From positions 1 to 6,894 of the forward strand of contig JBKPAM010000094.1 of NCBI GenBank assembly GCA_046726435.1: DNA of 6,894 nucleotides. The letters are read 5' to 3'. How positions within the stretch are numbered: the stretch's first letter is position 1; every line of letters begins with the position of its first letter. Shown here piece by piece: positions 1 through 6,555 of this stretch. The DNA comes from AC-32 sp046726435. GTDB taxonomy: Bacteria; Actinomycetota; Thermoleophilia; Gaiellales; Gaiellaceae. The notes under the pieces were generated by a model. It did not search any database and was not told the DNA's origin. It was given only the letters and a program-made list of their open reading frames with translations. The position numbers and the translations under genes are program-made.

Positions 1-73
1 TCTTCTCCGTCAGGCCGGGCTCGGCCGCGACCAGCTCACGGATCCTCTCGGCCAGCTGCTCGTCGTACGCCAC
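1..73 (-). CDS. TfoX N-terminal domain-like protein, 5' fragment (runs off left edge)
   Basis: Only the first 24 codons are inside the window, starting at a GTG at 73-71 and reading V-A-Y-D-E-Q-L-A-E-R-I-R-E-L, then V-A-A-E-P-G-L-T-E-K. This resembles the opening of short TfoX/Sxy N-terminal-domain proteins, which typically begin M-A-Y-D-E-x-L-A-E-R-(I/V)-R and continue to a K-M-F-G-G-L motif that would lie just outside. The GTG is the only possible start, because an in-frame TAG lies four codons upstream. The first 38 nt overlap the 3' end of the NADH dehydrogenase gene, so translation is probably coupled; no strong ribosome binding site is visible. Proteins of this family are small and of unclear function in actinobacteria; the name comes from a competence regulator of gamma-proteobacteria and should not be taken as a role here. 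The assignment rests on a short N-terminal match recalled from the family. Confidence 0.66.
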   Translation of the reverse strand, partial: MAYDEQLAERIRELVAAEPGLTEK

Positions 74-1406
74 TGGAGCCTGATGCTACTTCTGTCTCGT
101 TGCCGAGGTGCTCGGCGGTGATCAGCCGCTCGCCGCGGCCGCGCGTGACGAAGCTGATCACCCAGCGGGTGAAGACGATGAACCGGTTCTGGAAGCCGAT
201 CAGGTAGAAGATGTGGACGAGCAGCCAGGTGACCCATGCGAAAAACCCGCTGAGGTGGAGGCCCTTGATGTCGGCGACGGCCTTGGCGCGGCCTATCGTG
301 GCGAGGTTGCCCTTGTCGCGGTAGTGGAACGCCGCCGGTTGTCGCCCCCGCAGGCGCTCGCGGATCGCGCGGCCGGCATAGCGTCCCTGCTGCATCGCCA
401 CCGGGGCGAGCCCCGGCAGCGGGACCGGGTTCCCCTCTGCGTCGTGCACGCGCACCATGTCGCCGAACGCGATCACCTCCGGGTGCCCGGGCAGCGTCAG
501 GTCCGGGCCGACGGCGACCCGGCCCGCACCGTCGAGCTCGGCCCCTGACTCCGCGGCAAGGTGGCTCGCAAGCTCCGATGCGACGACACCCGCGGCCCAG
601 ACGACGGTTCGCGCCGGGACCTCCTCGGTCGTCCCCGAGGACTCCTCGAGGGTGACCGACTCCGGCGTGATGTCGACGACCTTGTGCTCGGTCATGGGCG
701 TGACGCCGAGGTGCTCGAGCGCCCGTGCCGCGCGCTGCGAGAGGCGCGGCGGGAACGAGGTGAGTACGCGGTCGGCCATCTCGACGAGCAGGATCCGCGC
801 GGCCCGCGTGTCGATGGTGCGGAAGTCGCGGCGAAGCGTGTCGCGGGCGATCTCGGCAATCTGGCCCGCGAGCTCGACGCCGGTCGGCCCCGCACCCACC
901 ACGACGAAGGTGAGCCAGGCGGCGCGACGGTCGGGATCGGGCTCGTACTCGGCCGCCTCGAACGCCGTCAGGATGCGGCGCCGCACCTCGAGCGCGCCCT
1001 CGAGCGACTTGATGTCCGTTGCGAGCGGGCTCCACTCGTCGTGGCCGAAGTACGAGTAGCTCGACCCGCCGGAGACGATCAGGCTGTCGTAGGGGATCTC
1101 GACCGGCCCGCGGCCGCCCGCGACACGGTCGAGCAGGGCGTGCTTGCCCGCCAGGTCGAAGCCGGATACCTCTCCCAGGACGACGCGGACGTTCTCGTTG
1201 CGCTTGAAGATCGCGCGCAGCGGCGAGGCGATCTCTCCGGGCGAGAGCGCCCCCGTCGCAACCTGGTACACGAGCGGCTGGAAGAGCGAGAAGTTGCGCC
1301 GGTCGATCAGCGTGATCTCGACCGGAGCGCGGCGCAGCTTCCGGACCGCCTGGACGCCGCCGAAACCTCCACCCACTACGACGACCCGGTGTCTGCTTGC
1401 GTCCAT
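36..1406 (-). CDS. Type II NADH:quinone oxidoreductase-like FAD/NAD(P)-dependent dehydrogenase (NDH-2 family)
   Basis: This 456-residue flavoprotein most likely passes electrons from NADH through FAD to membrane quinone without pumping protons. Visible marks are the FAD-binding GGGFGG at residues 12-17, the second dinucleotide fold VVVGAGPTG at 168-176 for NADH, the W-A-A-G-V motif at 270-274, the FAD-contacting I-A-F-G-D at 312-316, and A-P-V-A-M-Q-Q-G at 334-341, which matches the conserved quinone-side motif of NDH-2. A hydrophobic and aromatic stretch at about 388-420 fits the C-terminal membrane-anchoring segment. Length is normal for the family. The ATG has a strong ribosome binding site, GGAAGGAG, at 1415-1422 with 8-nt spacing, and lies 3 nt after the permease stop. 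The tail beyond residue 435 is low in conservation-like features and overlaps the next gene. It could instead be a related ferredoxin- or thioredoxin-reductase-like enzyme, but motif order favours NDH-2. Being last-but-one in an exporter operon is unusual. Confidence 0.9.
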   Translation of the reverse strand: MDASRHRVVVVGGGFGGVQAVRKLRRAPVEITLIDRRNFSLFQPLVYQVATGALSPGEIASPLRAIFKRNENVRVVLGEVSGFDLAGKHALLDRVAGGRGPVEIPYDSLIVSGGSSYSYFGHDEWSPLATDIKSLEGALEVRRRILTAFEAAEYEPDPDRRAAWLTFVVVGAGPTGVELAGQIAEIARDTLRRDFRTIDTRAARILLVEMADRVLTSFPPRLSQRAARALEHLGVTPMTEHKVVDITPESVTLEESSGTTEEVPARTVVWAAGVVASELASHLAAESGAELDGAGRVAVGPDLTLPGHPEVIAFGDMVRVHDAEGNPVPLPGLAPVAMQQGRYAGRAIRERLRGRQPAAFHYRDKGNLATIGRAKAVADIKGLHLSGFFAWVTWLLVHIFYLIGFQNRFIVFTRWVISFVTRGRGERLITAEHLGNETEVASGSSGVRRAAGREDP

Positions 1407-1409
1407 GGC

Positions 1410-2999
1410 TTACGCTCCTTCCAGGTCTCGGCGGTCGAAGATCCGTAACGCGGCGAACGAGGCGAGCATGGCGATCCCCAGCATCGCGAGCGCGGCTCCG
1501 ATGCCGAACGGCTGGGAGGGGACGAGCGCCACGTGCTTGAACGGCGTGAGGTCGAGTAGCCAGTCGGGGACGCCCAGTAGGGCGCCGAAGAGCTCCCAGA
1601 CGAAGGCGACGCTGACCAGGCCGTACGCGATCCCGGTGCTCGCCCGCGGCACGAGCGCGAACGCGAGCGCGGCGAGGGCGAGGAAGAGCAGCGCCGTCGG
1701 CAGGCAGTTCACCCCGGCTTCGAGCATGCGCGGCAGCGACACGCCGGCGTCCTGGCTCGCCGCCCCGATCCAGCCCAGCACGGCGGCCGTCAGGGCGAGC
1801 GCCGCGATCCCGGCGGCGCCGAGCAGCAGGCGCCCGCCGAGCCAGCGCACACGGCTGACGGGCCGCGCGAGCAGCGTCTCGAGCTGCTGGTCGGCCTCCT
1901 CGTGCCGGGCGGCCGCGAGCTGCGAGCAGGCGAAGAGGCTGATCGCCAGGACGAAGAGCAGGAAGTAGAAGCCGAGGGCTCCAGCCGGAGTCGTGATCGT
2001 GGCGCCGCCCACCTTGTGGAGCTGCTCGCGCAGGCTGGCCGGGAGATTCGCGCTCGAGATGCTCGTCGAGAGCAGGCCGATGATCAGCGCGAAGACCGCG
2101 ATCCCGGTCAGCCAGCCGGCGAGGCTGCCGCGCTCGTTCCGCAACGCGAGTGCGGTGGGGGAGGTCAGCAGCCGCAGGTGCGGGTCGGACACGTCCCTCG
2201 CGGGCAGGAGCCCGGTGCCGATATCGCGGCGGAGGGCGATCCGGCCGGCCGCGGCGAGCAGCAGTGCGCTCGCCAGCACGGGCAGCACGAGCACCACCGG
2301 ATTCGGGTCGGCGAATGGCCGCAGCTCCTCCGCCCAGCCGAGTGGCGTCGTCCAGCGCACCCAGCCGAGCTGCGCCGAGGTGTCGGCGATGACGCGCAGG
2401 AGGAAGGTGATTGCGAGCACCCCGCCGCCCAGCTCGATCGCGATCCGCCGCGTAGGTGCGAGCTGGCCCGCGAGCGCCCCCACGTCCGCGAACACGGGCA
2501 CGGAGGAGACCGCGGCCAGCGCGAGGTAGGCCGAGCCGCCGGCCGGCAGGCGGGCGGCGACGAGGCCGAGGAACGACCCGAGCCACAGCACCGCGGCGCC
2601 GAGCCCGACAGCGGCCAGGGCGGCGAGGTAGACGCTCCTGCGGCCGACGGCTCCGGCGAGCACCAGCTCCTGCCGGCCCGCGTCCTCCTCTCCCCGGGTC
2701 GCCTTCACCGCGGAGAACAGCGCCCAGAGGGCGGCGAAGATCGAAGCGATCCCCGCGAACCGCCAGGCCGTGTAGCCGCCGACGCTGACCAGGTCGAAGG
2801 GCGTCCCGTAGAAGAGCTGGACGGTCTTGTTCGCACCGAAGGTGCGCGCGAACTCCAGCCGCGCCTCGCGCGTCGGGTAGGTGTGGCGGTACCCGGCCGC
2901 GTCCGCGTAGGCGATCAGCGCGAAGAAGAGCGCGAACGACCCGGTGCGGATCCGCGAGTCGGCGAACAGGCGCCTGGCTACCGCTCTAGCCGCGCCCAT
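1410..2999 (-). CDS. ABC-2 type exporter permease (large two-half, polyketide/drug exporter-like)
   Basis: This 529-residue integral membrane protein is the presumed partner of the ATPase encoded immediately upstream. By eye there are about twelve hydrophobic segments in two comparable halves. Each half has an N-terminal TM, a soluble loop, and then a matching motif: R-G-E-E-D-A-G-R-Q-E-L-V-L-A-G at about 102-116, and R-H-E-E-A-D-Q-Q-L-E-T-L-L-A at about 365-378. Each half also carries a late W/L-x-x-x-T-P-(L/F) element, T-T-P-L-G-W-A-E-E-L near 217-226 and L-T-P-F-K-H-V near 484-490. This duplicated plan and length match the ABC-2 permeases annotated as exporters of polyketide antibiotics, which are twice the usual 250-residue size. 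The ATG lies inside the ATPase gene with a 14-nt overlap and only a weak G-rich ribosome binding site, which suggests translational coupling. The substrate is unknown; efflux of a hydrophobic drug-like compound is the family expectation. Confidence 0.88.
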   Translation of the reverse strand: MGAARAVARRLFADSRIRTGSFALFFALIAYADAAGYRHTYPTREARLEFARTFGANKTVQLFYGTPFDLVSVGGYTAWRFAGIASIFAALWALFSAVKATRGEEDAGRQELVLAGAVGRRSVYLAALAAVGLGAAVLWLGSFLGLVAARLPAGGSAYLALAAVSSVPVFADVGALAGQLAPTRRIAIELGGGVLAITFLLRVIADTSAQLGWVRWTTPLGWAEELRPFADPNPVVLVLPVLASALLLAAAGRIALRRDIGTGLLPARDVSDPHLRLLTSPTALALRNERGSLAGWLTGIAVFALIIGLLSTSISSANLPASLREQLHKVGGATITTPAGALGFYFLLFVLAISLFACSQLAAARHEEADQQLETLLARPVSRVRWLGGRLLLGAAGIAALALTAAVLGWIGAASQDAGVSLPRMLEAGVNCLPTALLFLALAALAFALVPRASTGIAYGLVSVAFVWELFGALLGVPDWLLDLTPFKHVALVPSQPFGIGAALAMLGIAMLASFAALRIFDRRDLEGA

Positions 3000-3927
3000 C
3001 GCCGTCCCGGGTGTCGTAGTGGTGCAGGAAGATCTCCTCGAGCGAGGGCTCGCGGCTTACCAGGCCGACAACGGGCGTGTCGGCGAGTGCCGCCAGCAGC
3101 GGCCGCACGCTACCCGCCACCTCGCAGCGCAGCATGTTCGCCGCCACGGGCACAACCTCGATCCCCGGCAGCCCGTCGAGCGCCGGGGCGGGCCCGTCGA
3201 AGGTGATTTCGATCGTCTGGGCGCTCAGGTGACGCAGCTCGGCGAGCGTGCCCTGGTCGACGAGCCGCCCCTGGCGGAGGATGCCGACGCGGTCGCAGAG
3301 CGCCTCGACCTCGCTGAGGATGTGGGAGGAGAGGAAGACCGTCTGGCCGCGGGCCTTGGCTTCGTTGACCGTCTGGCGAAAGGCGACCTCCATCAGCGGG
3401 TCGAGGCCGCTCGTCGGCTCGTCGAGGATCAGCAGGTCGGCGCGGCTGGCGAAGGCGGCCACGAGCTGCACCTTCTGCCGGTTGCCCTTCGAGAGCGCCC
3501 GCACCTTCTTTCGCGTCTCGAGCTGGAAGCGGTCGAGGAGCACGTCGCGGTAGGCCGTGTCGGTCGAGCCGTGCAGCCGGGCGAGGTAGGCGAGCGTCTC
3601 CTCGGCGGTCAGCGACGGCCAAAGGAACGGCTCGCCGGCGACGTACGCGACCCGCCTGTGAGCGGCGACCGGGTCGCGCCAGGCGTCGATCCCGAACAGC
3701 TTCGCGCGTCCCGAGCTGGGGCGGTGGAGCCCGAGCAGCAGGCGGATGGTGGTTGTCTTCCCCGCGCCGTTGGGCCCCAGATACCCGAAGACCTCGCCCG
3801 GCTCGATCACGAGGTCGAGGCGGTCCAGGGCGAGCGTGTTGCCGTAGCGCTTCGAGAGCTGCTCGGTTGTGATCGCGCTCACGGCCGCATGCTTGCGAAC
3901 GCGTGCAGGGCGTGTCGCGGTGAGCAT
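2986..3927 (-). CDS. ABC transporter ATP-binding protein (drug/antibiotic exporter type)
   Basis: This 313-residue cytoplasmic ATPase should power the permease encoded next. Seen in order: Walker A G-P-N-G-A-G-K-T at 51-58; a Q-loop region Y-V-A-G-E-P at 95-100, where Glu99 stands in for the usual Gln; signature L-S-K-G-N-R-Q-K at 145-152 in place of LSGGQ; Walker B L-L-I-L-D-E-P at 165-171; D-loop S-G-L-D at 173-176; and switch His202 in S-S-H-I-L-S. The Glu and the S-K-G-x-R-Q-K signature are both common in ABC-2 exporter ATPases of the BcrA/DrrA kind. After about residue 235 comes a C-terminal domain ending in S-L-E-E-I-F-L, typical of DrrA-like proteins. The chosen ATG overlaps the MFS stop as TGATG, a classic coupling junction. 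An internal GTG at 3882, 15 codons in, is a possible alternative start because the first 15 residues are not conserved-looking. Confidence 0.93.
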   Translation of the reverse strand: MLTATRPARVRKHAAVSAITTEQLSKRYGNTLALDRLDLVIEPGEVFGYLGPNGAGKTTTIRLLLGLHRPSSGRAKLFGIDAWRDPVAAHRRVAYVAGEPFLWPSLTAEETLAYLARLHGSTDTAYRDVLLDRFQLETRKKVRALSKGNRQKVQLVAAFASRADLLILDEPTSGLDPLMEVAFRQTVNEAKARGQTVFLSSHILSEVEALCDRVGILRQGRLVDQGTLAELRHLSAQTIEITFDGPAPALDGLPGIEVVPVAANMLRCEVAGSVRPLLAALADTPVVGLVSREPSLEEIFLHHYDTRDGDGRG

Positions 3928-5474
3928 CACGCCGCCTCGCGCTGCCTCGCCGACCCGGGCGCGGCCTCGACCTCCCGCACGCGCGTGACCTGCTCGCGCC
4001 GCGGAGCGAGCAGCGCGACGAGCACGCTCGCGGCAAACAGGACGCACGCGCCGACGAGCAGCGAGGTGGAGAGCCCGTTGACGAAGGCGTGCTCGGCCTG
4101 CTGCAGCAACGCGGCACCGCGCGAACCCGTCTGCTGCGCGATCTGGGCCGCCGCTGCGATCGAGTCCTTCGCCGGGCCGCCCGCGGTCATGTCGCTGCGG
4201 TAGCCGCTGTTGAGCACGCTGCCGAGCACCGCGATCCCGAAGGCGCCGCCCACCTCGCGCGAGAGATCGTTCACAGCCGAGGCGATGCCCTGACGGTGAG
4301 CCGGCAGCGACGAGACGATCGCGGTCGTCGCCGGCGCGGTCGCGAGCGCCAGGCCGATGCCGGTGATCAGCGCTCCCGTCCCGAAGAGCCAGTAGGACGA
4401 GTCGACGTCGAGGTTCGTGAAGACGAGAAAGCCCACGCCCATCAGCGCGAGGCCCACCCCGCCGACGACCCGGACGCCGAGCCGTGCGGCGAGCCTGGGC
4501 GCGCGCGGCGAGATCGCCATCAGCATCAAGGCCATCGGCAGGATCGACGCTCCGGCCTTCAGCGGCGAGTAGCCGAGCACGAACTGCAGGTACTGCAGTG
4601 CGACGAAGAGGAAGCCGAACTGCGCGAAGAACTGGAGCGTCAGCGAGAGCGAGCCGACCCCGAAGCCGCGCCCGGCGAAGAGCCGCGGGTCGAGCATCGG
4701 CTCGTCGCGTGCGAGCTCGAAGAGGACGAAGGCGACGAGGAGCAGCAGGCCCGTGGCGAAGCCGGTCAGCGTCACCGGGTCGAGCCAGCCGTGCTGTGGC
4801 GCCTCGATGATCGCGAAGACCACGCCAAAGAGGCCAAGCGAGGACAGCAGCGCGCCCACCGGGTCGAGGCGCACACGCTTCGAGCTTCGCGAGGTCGGCA
4901 CGATCGGGATCGTTGCGGCGAAGGCGAGCGCGGCGAGCGTGACGTTGACGGCGAACACCGACGGCCACGAGAACCACTCGAGCAACGTGCCCGAGAGGAG
5001 TAGGCCGATGATCGCGCCGGCCCCGGCGATGCCGGCCCAGATGCCGACCGCGCGCCCGCGCTCCTGGGGCGGGAAGACGTTGGTGATGATCGACAGGGTC
5101 GTCGGCATCACCAGCGCCGCGCCCACGCCGATCACGGCCCGCAGGCCGATCAGCGTCGACGGCGCGTTGACGAGCATCGCGGCGAGCGAGGCGCCGCCGA
5201 AGACGACGAGTCCGGTCAGCAGGATTCCCTTGCGCCCGAAGCGGTCGCCGAGCGCTCCCGCCGGCAGCAGCAGCCCCGCGAAGACGAGCGCGTACGCGTC
5301 GACGATCCATTGCAGCTGGGCCTGTGAGGCGCCGGTGCCGCGGGCGAGGTCCGGCAGGGCGACGTTCAGCGATGCGACGGCCGCCACCACCATCATCAAC
5401 GCCAGGCACATCACGCCCAGCACCGCCCGCCGGTGCGACGGGCTCAACGCTGTCTGACTGCTCGAAGAGGCCAT
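3927..5474 (-). CDS. MFS multidrug efflux transporter, DHA2 (14-TM, EmrB/QacA-like) family
   Basis: A 515-residue inner-membrane proton antiporter predicted to export drugs or toxic metabolites. Visible family marks: L-N-V-A-L-P-D-L-A at 36-44 in TM1, Q-W-I-V-D-A-Y-A-L at 55-63, motif A G-A-L-G-D-R-F-G-R-K at 73-82, an arginine in L-R-A-V-I-G-V-G-A-A at 111-120 (motif B), and the S-x-x-N-x-x-R-x-x-G-G-A-x-G element near 399-413 typical of DHA2 proteins. Length and about fourteen hydrophobic segments fit this subfamily. In the motif C region (147-162, G-I-A-G-A-G-A-I-I-G) the proline common in drug antiporters is Ala154. The ATG has a strong ribosome binding site, GGAAGGAG at 5481-5488 with 6-nt spacing. 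It is the first gene of the operon, and an ECF41-type promoter sits 38 nt upstream of its start. The substrate cannot be inferred. Confidence 0.93.
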   Translation of the reverse strand: MASSSSQTALSPSHRRAVLGVMCLALMMVVAAVASLNVALPDLARGTGASQAQLQWIVDAYALVFAGLLLPAGALGDRFGRKGILLTGLVVFGGASLAAMLVNAPSTLIGLRAVIGVGAALVMPTTLSIITNVFPPQERGRAVGIWAGIAGAGAIIGLLLSGTLLEWFSWPSVFAVNVTLAALAFAATIPIVPTSRSSKRVRLDPVGALLSSLGLFGVVFAIIEAPQHGWLDPVTLTGFATGLLLLVAFVLFELARDEPMLDPRLFAGRGFGVGSLSLTLQFFAQFGFLFVALQYLQFVLGYSPLKAGASILPMALMLMAISPRAPRLAARLGVRVVGGVGLALMGVGFLVFTNLDVDSSYWLFGTGALITGIGLALATAPATTAIVSSLPAHRQGIASAVNDLSREVGGAFGIAVLGSVLNSGYRSDMTAGGPAKDSIAAAAQIAQQTGSRGAALLQQAEHAFVNGLSTSLLVGACVLFAASVLVALLAPRREQVTRVREVEAAPGSARQREAA

Positions 5475-5561
5475 CGATCTCTCCTTCCCGAGGGACTGTC
5501 ATCACACCTGAGACGCGGTCGCGTCGCGGTCCGTGACACCGCGAAACGCGGCATCGCGGTC
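5475..5561. other. 87-nt gap between the SDR gene and the exporter operon
   Basis: Both flanking genes point left, so this gap must hold any promoter private to the exporter operon. It contains an ECF41-like promoter on the - strand, the MFS ribosome binding site and a 9-bp direct repeat. There is also a small hairpin, CCGCG-AAA-CGCGG at 5539-5551, touching the -35 box. No T-tract follows that hairpin, so I do not call it a terminator; read-through from the SDR gene into the operon is possible. Confidence 0.7.
5512..5538 (-). promoter_or_regulatory. Predicted ECF41-type promoter of the MFS-ABC-NDH operon
   Basis: On the - strand, TGTCACG (5538-5532) is followed by exactly 16 nt and then CGTC (5515-5512), with a T next. 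This matches the ECF41 consensus of TGTCACA at -35 and CGTC at -10 with one mismatch, in the last base of the first box. The spacing is identical to the two promoters in the sigma/SDR gap. A transcript would begin near 5505, leaving a leader of about 30 nt that contains the GGAAGGAG ribosome binding site of the MFS gene. Motif and spacing are seen directly; sigma-factor use is inferred. Confidence 0.68.
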
Positions 5562-5562
5562 C
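5524..5562. repeat. 9-bp direct repeat TCGCGGTCC, two copies 30 bp apart
   Basis: TCGCGGTCC occurs at 5524-5532 and again at 5554-5562 on the + strand. With flanks, GC[A/G]TCGCGGTCC gives 11 of 12 matching. The first copy lies in the spacer of the predicted exporter promoter; the second reaches the stop codon of the SDR gene. It could be a regulator site or a chance product of high GC. Confidence 0.4.
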
Positions 5563-6497
5563 TATGCGGCGAGCGCCTCGCCGAAGCCCTCGCGCCAGCT
5601 GAACCGGCGCGGCTCCCAGCCGAGCTCCCGTTTCGCCTTCTCATTCGAGCTCCCGCGGATCTTCGTCATCAACGCGACCCCGGCCTCGCCGATGGCAAGG
5701 CGCGCGAGCCAGGCGGGCACGTGCCACGGCGGTGGCGCGCCAAGGCTGGCCGCGAGGTAGGGGAGCCACTCGGCCACGGGCGCGGGGTCGTCGTCGACGA
5801 TGTTGTAGATGCCCGGCGCGCCTCGCTCGATAGCGATGACCGTGGCGGCCGCGGCATCGTCGATGTGCACGAACGACCAGACGGCCCCTCCGCCGCCGAC
5901 GAGCGGCAGCTTGCGCTTCCGGATCAGCGCGGGGAACTCCTCGTCGAATCCGGTGCCCGGCCCGTAGAAGGTGCCGTAACGGAGCACGATGCCCACGATT
6001 GGCGCCGCGTTCAGCACCGCCTGCTCGAGGTACTGGATCGCCTCGACGGACTCACGCTGTCCGGGCGGGTCGGGCTCGAGCGGATCGTCTTCGGTCTTCA
6101 CCGGGCCGCCTCTGCGCTCGTTCGGCCAGCCGGTGAAACTCTGGGCGAGGAAGCGCTGGACTCCGACCGCGTCCGCAGCCGCGAGCAGGTGGTCGGTCCC
6201 CCGCGTGCGCAGCTCGTTGGTGCGCGCGAACTCCCGGTCGAAGTGGCGCAGGTCGGGGGAGATGGGCAGCGCCGTCATTTGGTGGATCACCGCCTCCGGC
6301 TCCGCCCGAGCGACGGCCTCGCCGACCGAGCCCGCATCGAGGCCGTCCATCGCGACCCCGTGCACGCCGAGCGCGCAGAGCTCCTGAACCTTCTCCTGGC
6401 GCTGAGTGGTCGCCACGACCTCATGGCCGGCAGCGACCAGCTGAGGCACGAGGCTCCTGCCGATCGCGCCGCCTGCGCCCGCAACGAATATCCGCAT
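5562..6497 (-). CDS. NAD(P)-dependent epimerase/dehydratase-like SDR oxidoreductase (ECF41 partner, COE-type)
   Basis: A 311-residue Rossmann-fold protein. It begins M-R-I-F-V-A-G-A-G-G-A-I-G, with the NAD(P)-binding GAGGAIG at 7-13, the form usual for extended or atypical SDRs. Further marks are S-F-T-G-W at 120-124 at the catalytic-serine strand, R-Y-G-T-F-Y-G-P-G-T-G at 173-183, and W-S-F-V-H-I-D-D-A-A-A-A-T at 207-219, all standard in epimerase/dehydratase proteins. The canonical Y-x-x-x-K is not intact: Tyr156 is followed by L-E-Q-A, so the lysine is replaced by Ala160. The enzyme is therefore probably an atypical SDR with altered chemistry or a ligand-binding role. The ATG has the ribosome binding site GGAAGGAG (6504-6511, 6-nt spacing). 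It is divergent from an ECF41 sigma gene, the arrangement known for COE oxidoreductases and epimerases, and a matching promoter lies just upstream. Substrate unknown. Confidence 0.88.
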   Translation of the reverse strand: MRIFVAGAGGAIGRSLVPQLVAAGHEVVATTQRQEKVQELCALGVHGVAMDGLDAGSVGEAVARAEPEAVIHQMTALPISPDLRHFDREFARTNELRTRGTDHLLAAADAVGVQRFLAQSFTGWPNERRGGPVKTEDDPLEPDPPGQRESVEAIQYLEQAVLNAAPIVGIVLRYGTFYGPGTGFDEEFPALIRKRKLPLVGGGGAVWSFVHIDDAAAATVIAIERGAPGIYNIVDDDPAPVAEWLPYLAASLGAPPPWHVPAWLARLAIGEAGVALMTKIRGSSNEKAKRELGWEPRRFSWREGFGEALAA

Positions 6498-6528
6498 CTC
6501 GCTCTCCTTCCGTCTCGTCTGACCCCAA

Positions 6529-6555
6529 GACGAAGACGGGTGGCCTGCTGTGACA
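6529..6555 (-). promoter_or_regulatory. Predicted ECF41-type promoter of the SDR gene
   Basis: On the - strand, TGTCACA (6555-6549) is followed by exactly 16 nt and then CGTC (6532-6529), continuing TTGGGG. This is a full match to the ECF41 -35/-10 pair. Predicted transcription begins near 6521, giving a leader of about 24 nt with GGAAGGAG ahead of the ATG at 6497. A second CGTC lies at 6538-6535, but its 10-nt spacing is too short. Confidence 0.78.

Noticed and set aside
457..1968. Several + strand open frames of 180-300 codons opposite the NDH-2 and permease genes
   Set aside because: They are Ser/Arg/Thr-rich shadow translations without domains or ribosome binding sites, opposite well-supported genes.
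10..2586. A very long open frame (858 codons) on the - strand across the NDH-2 and permease genes
   Set aside because: It reads as low-complexity Arg/Ala/Pro/Gly sequence with no domain, and overlaps two genes with clear motifs. It is the stop-poor alternate frame expected in high-GC DNA.
3928..5505. Upstream extension of the ATPase frame through the MFS gene, giving an apparent 839-residue protein
   Set aside because: The extra part is Arg-rich nonsense overlapping a real 14-TM transporter. The ATPase begins at the ATG that overlaps the MFS stop.
5497..5506. Short imperfect inverted repeat TGTCATCACA near the predicted MFS transcription start
   Set aside because: The matching arms are only 3 bp each, which is well within chance expectation.
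5539..5551. Hairpin CCGCG-AAA-CGCGG after the SDR gene as a possible terminator
   Set aside because: The stem is only 5 bp and no T-tract follows on the - strand. It directly abuts the predicted -35 box of the exporter promoter, so a terminator call is not supported.
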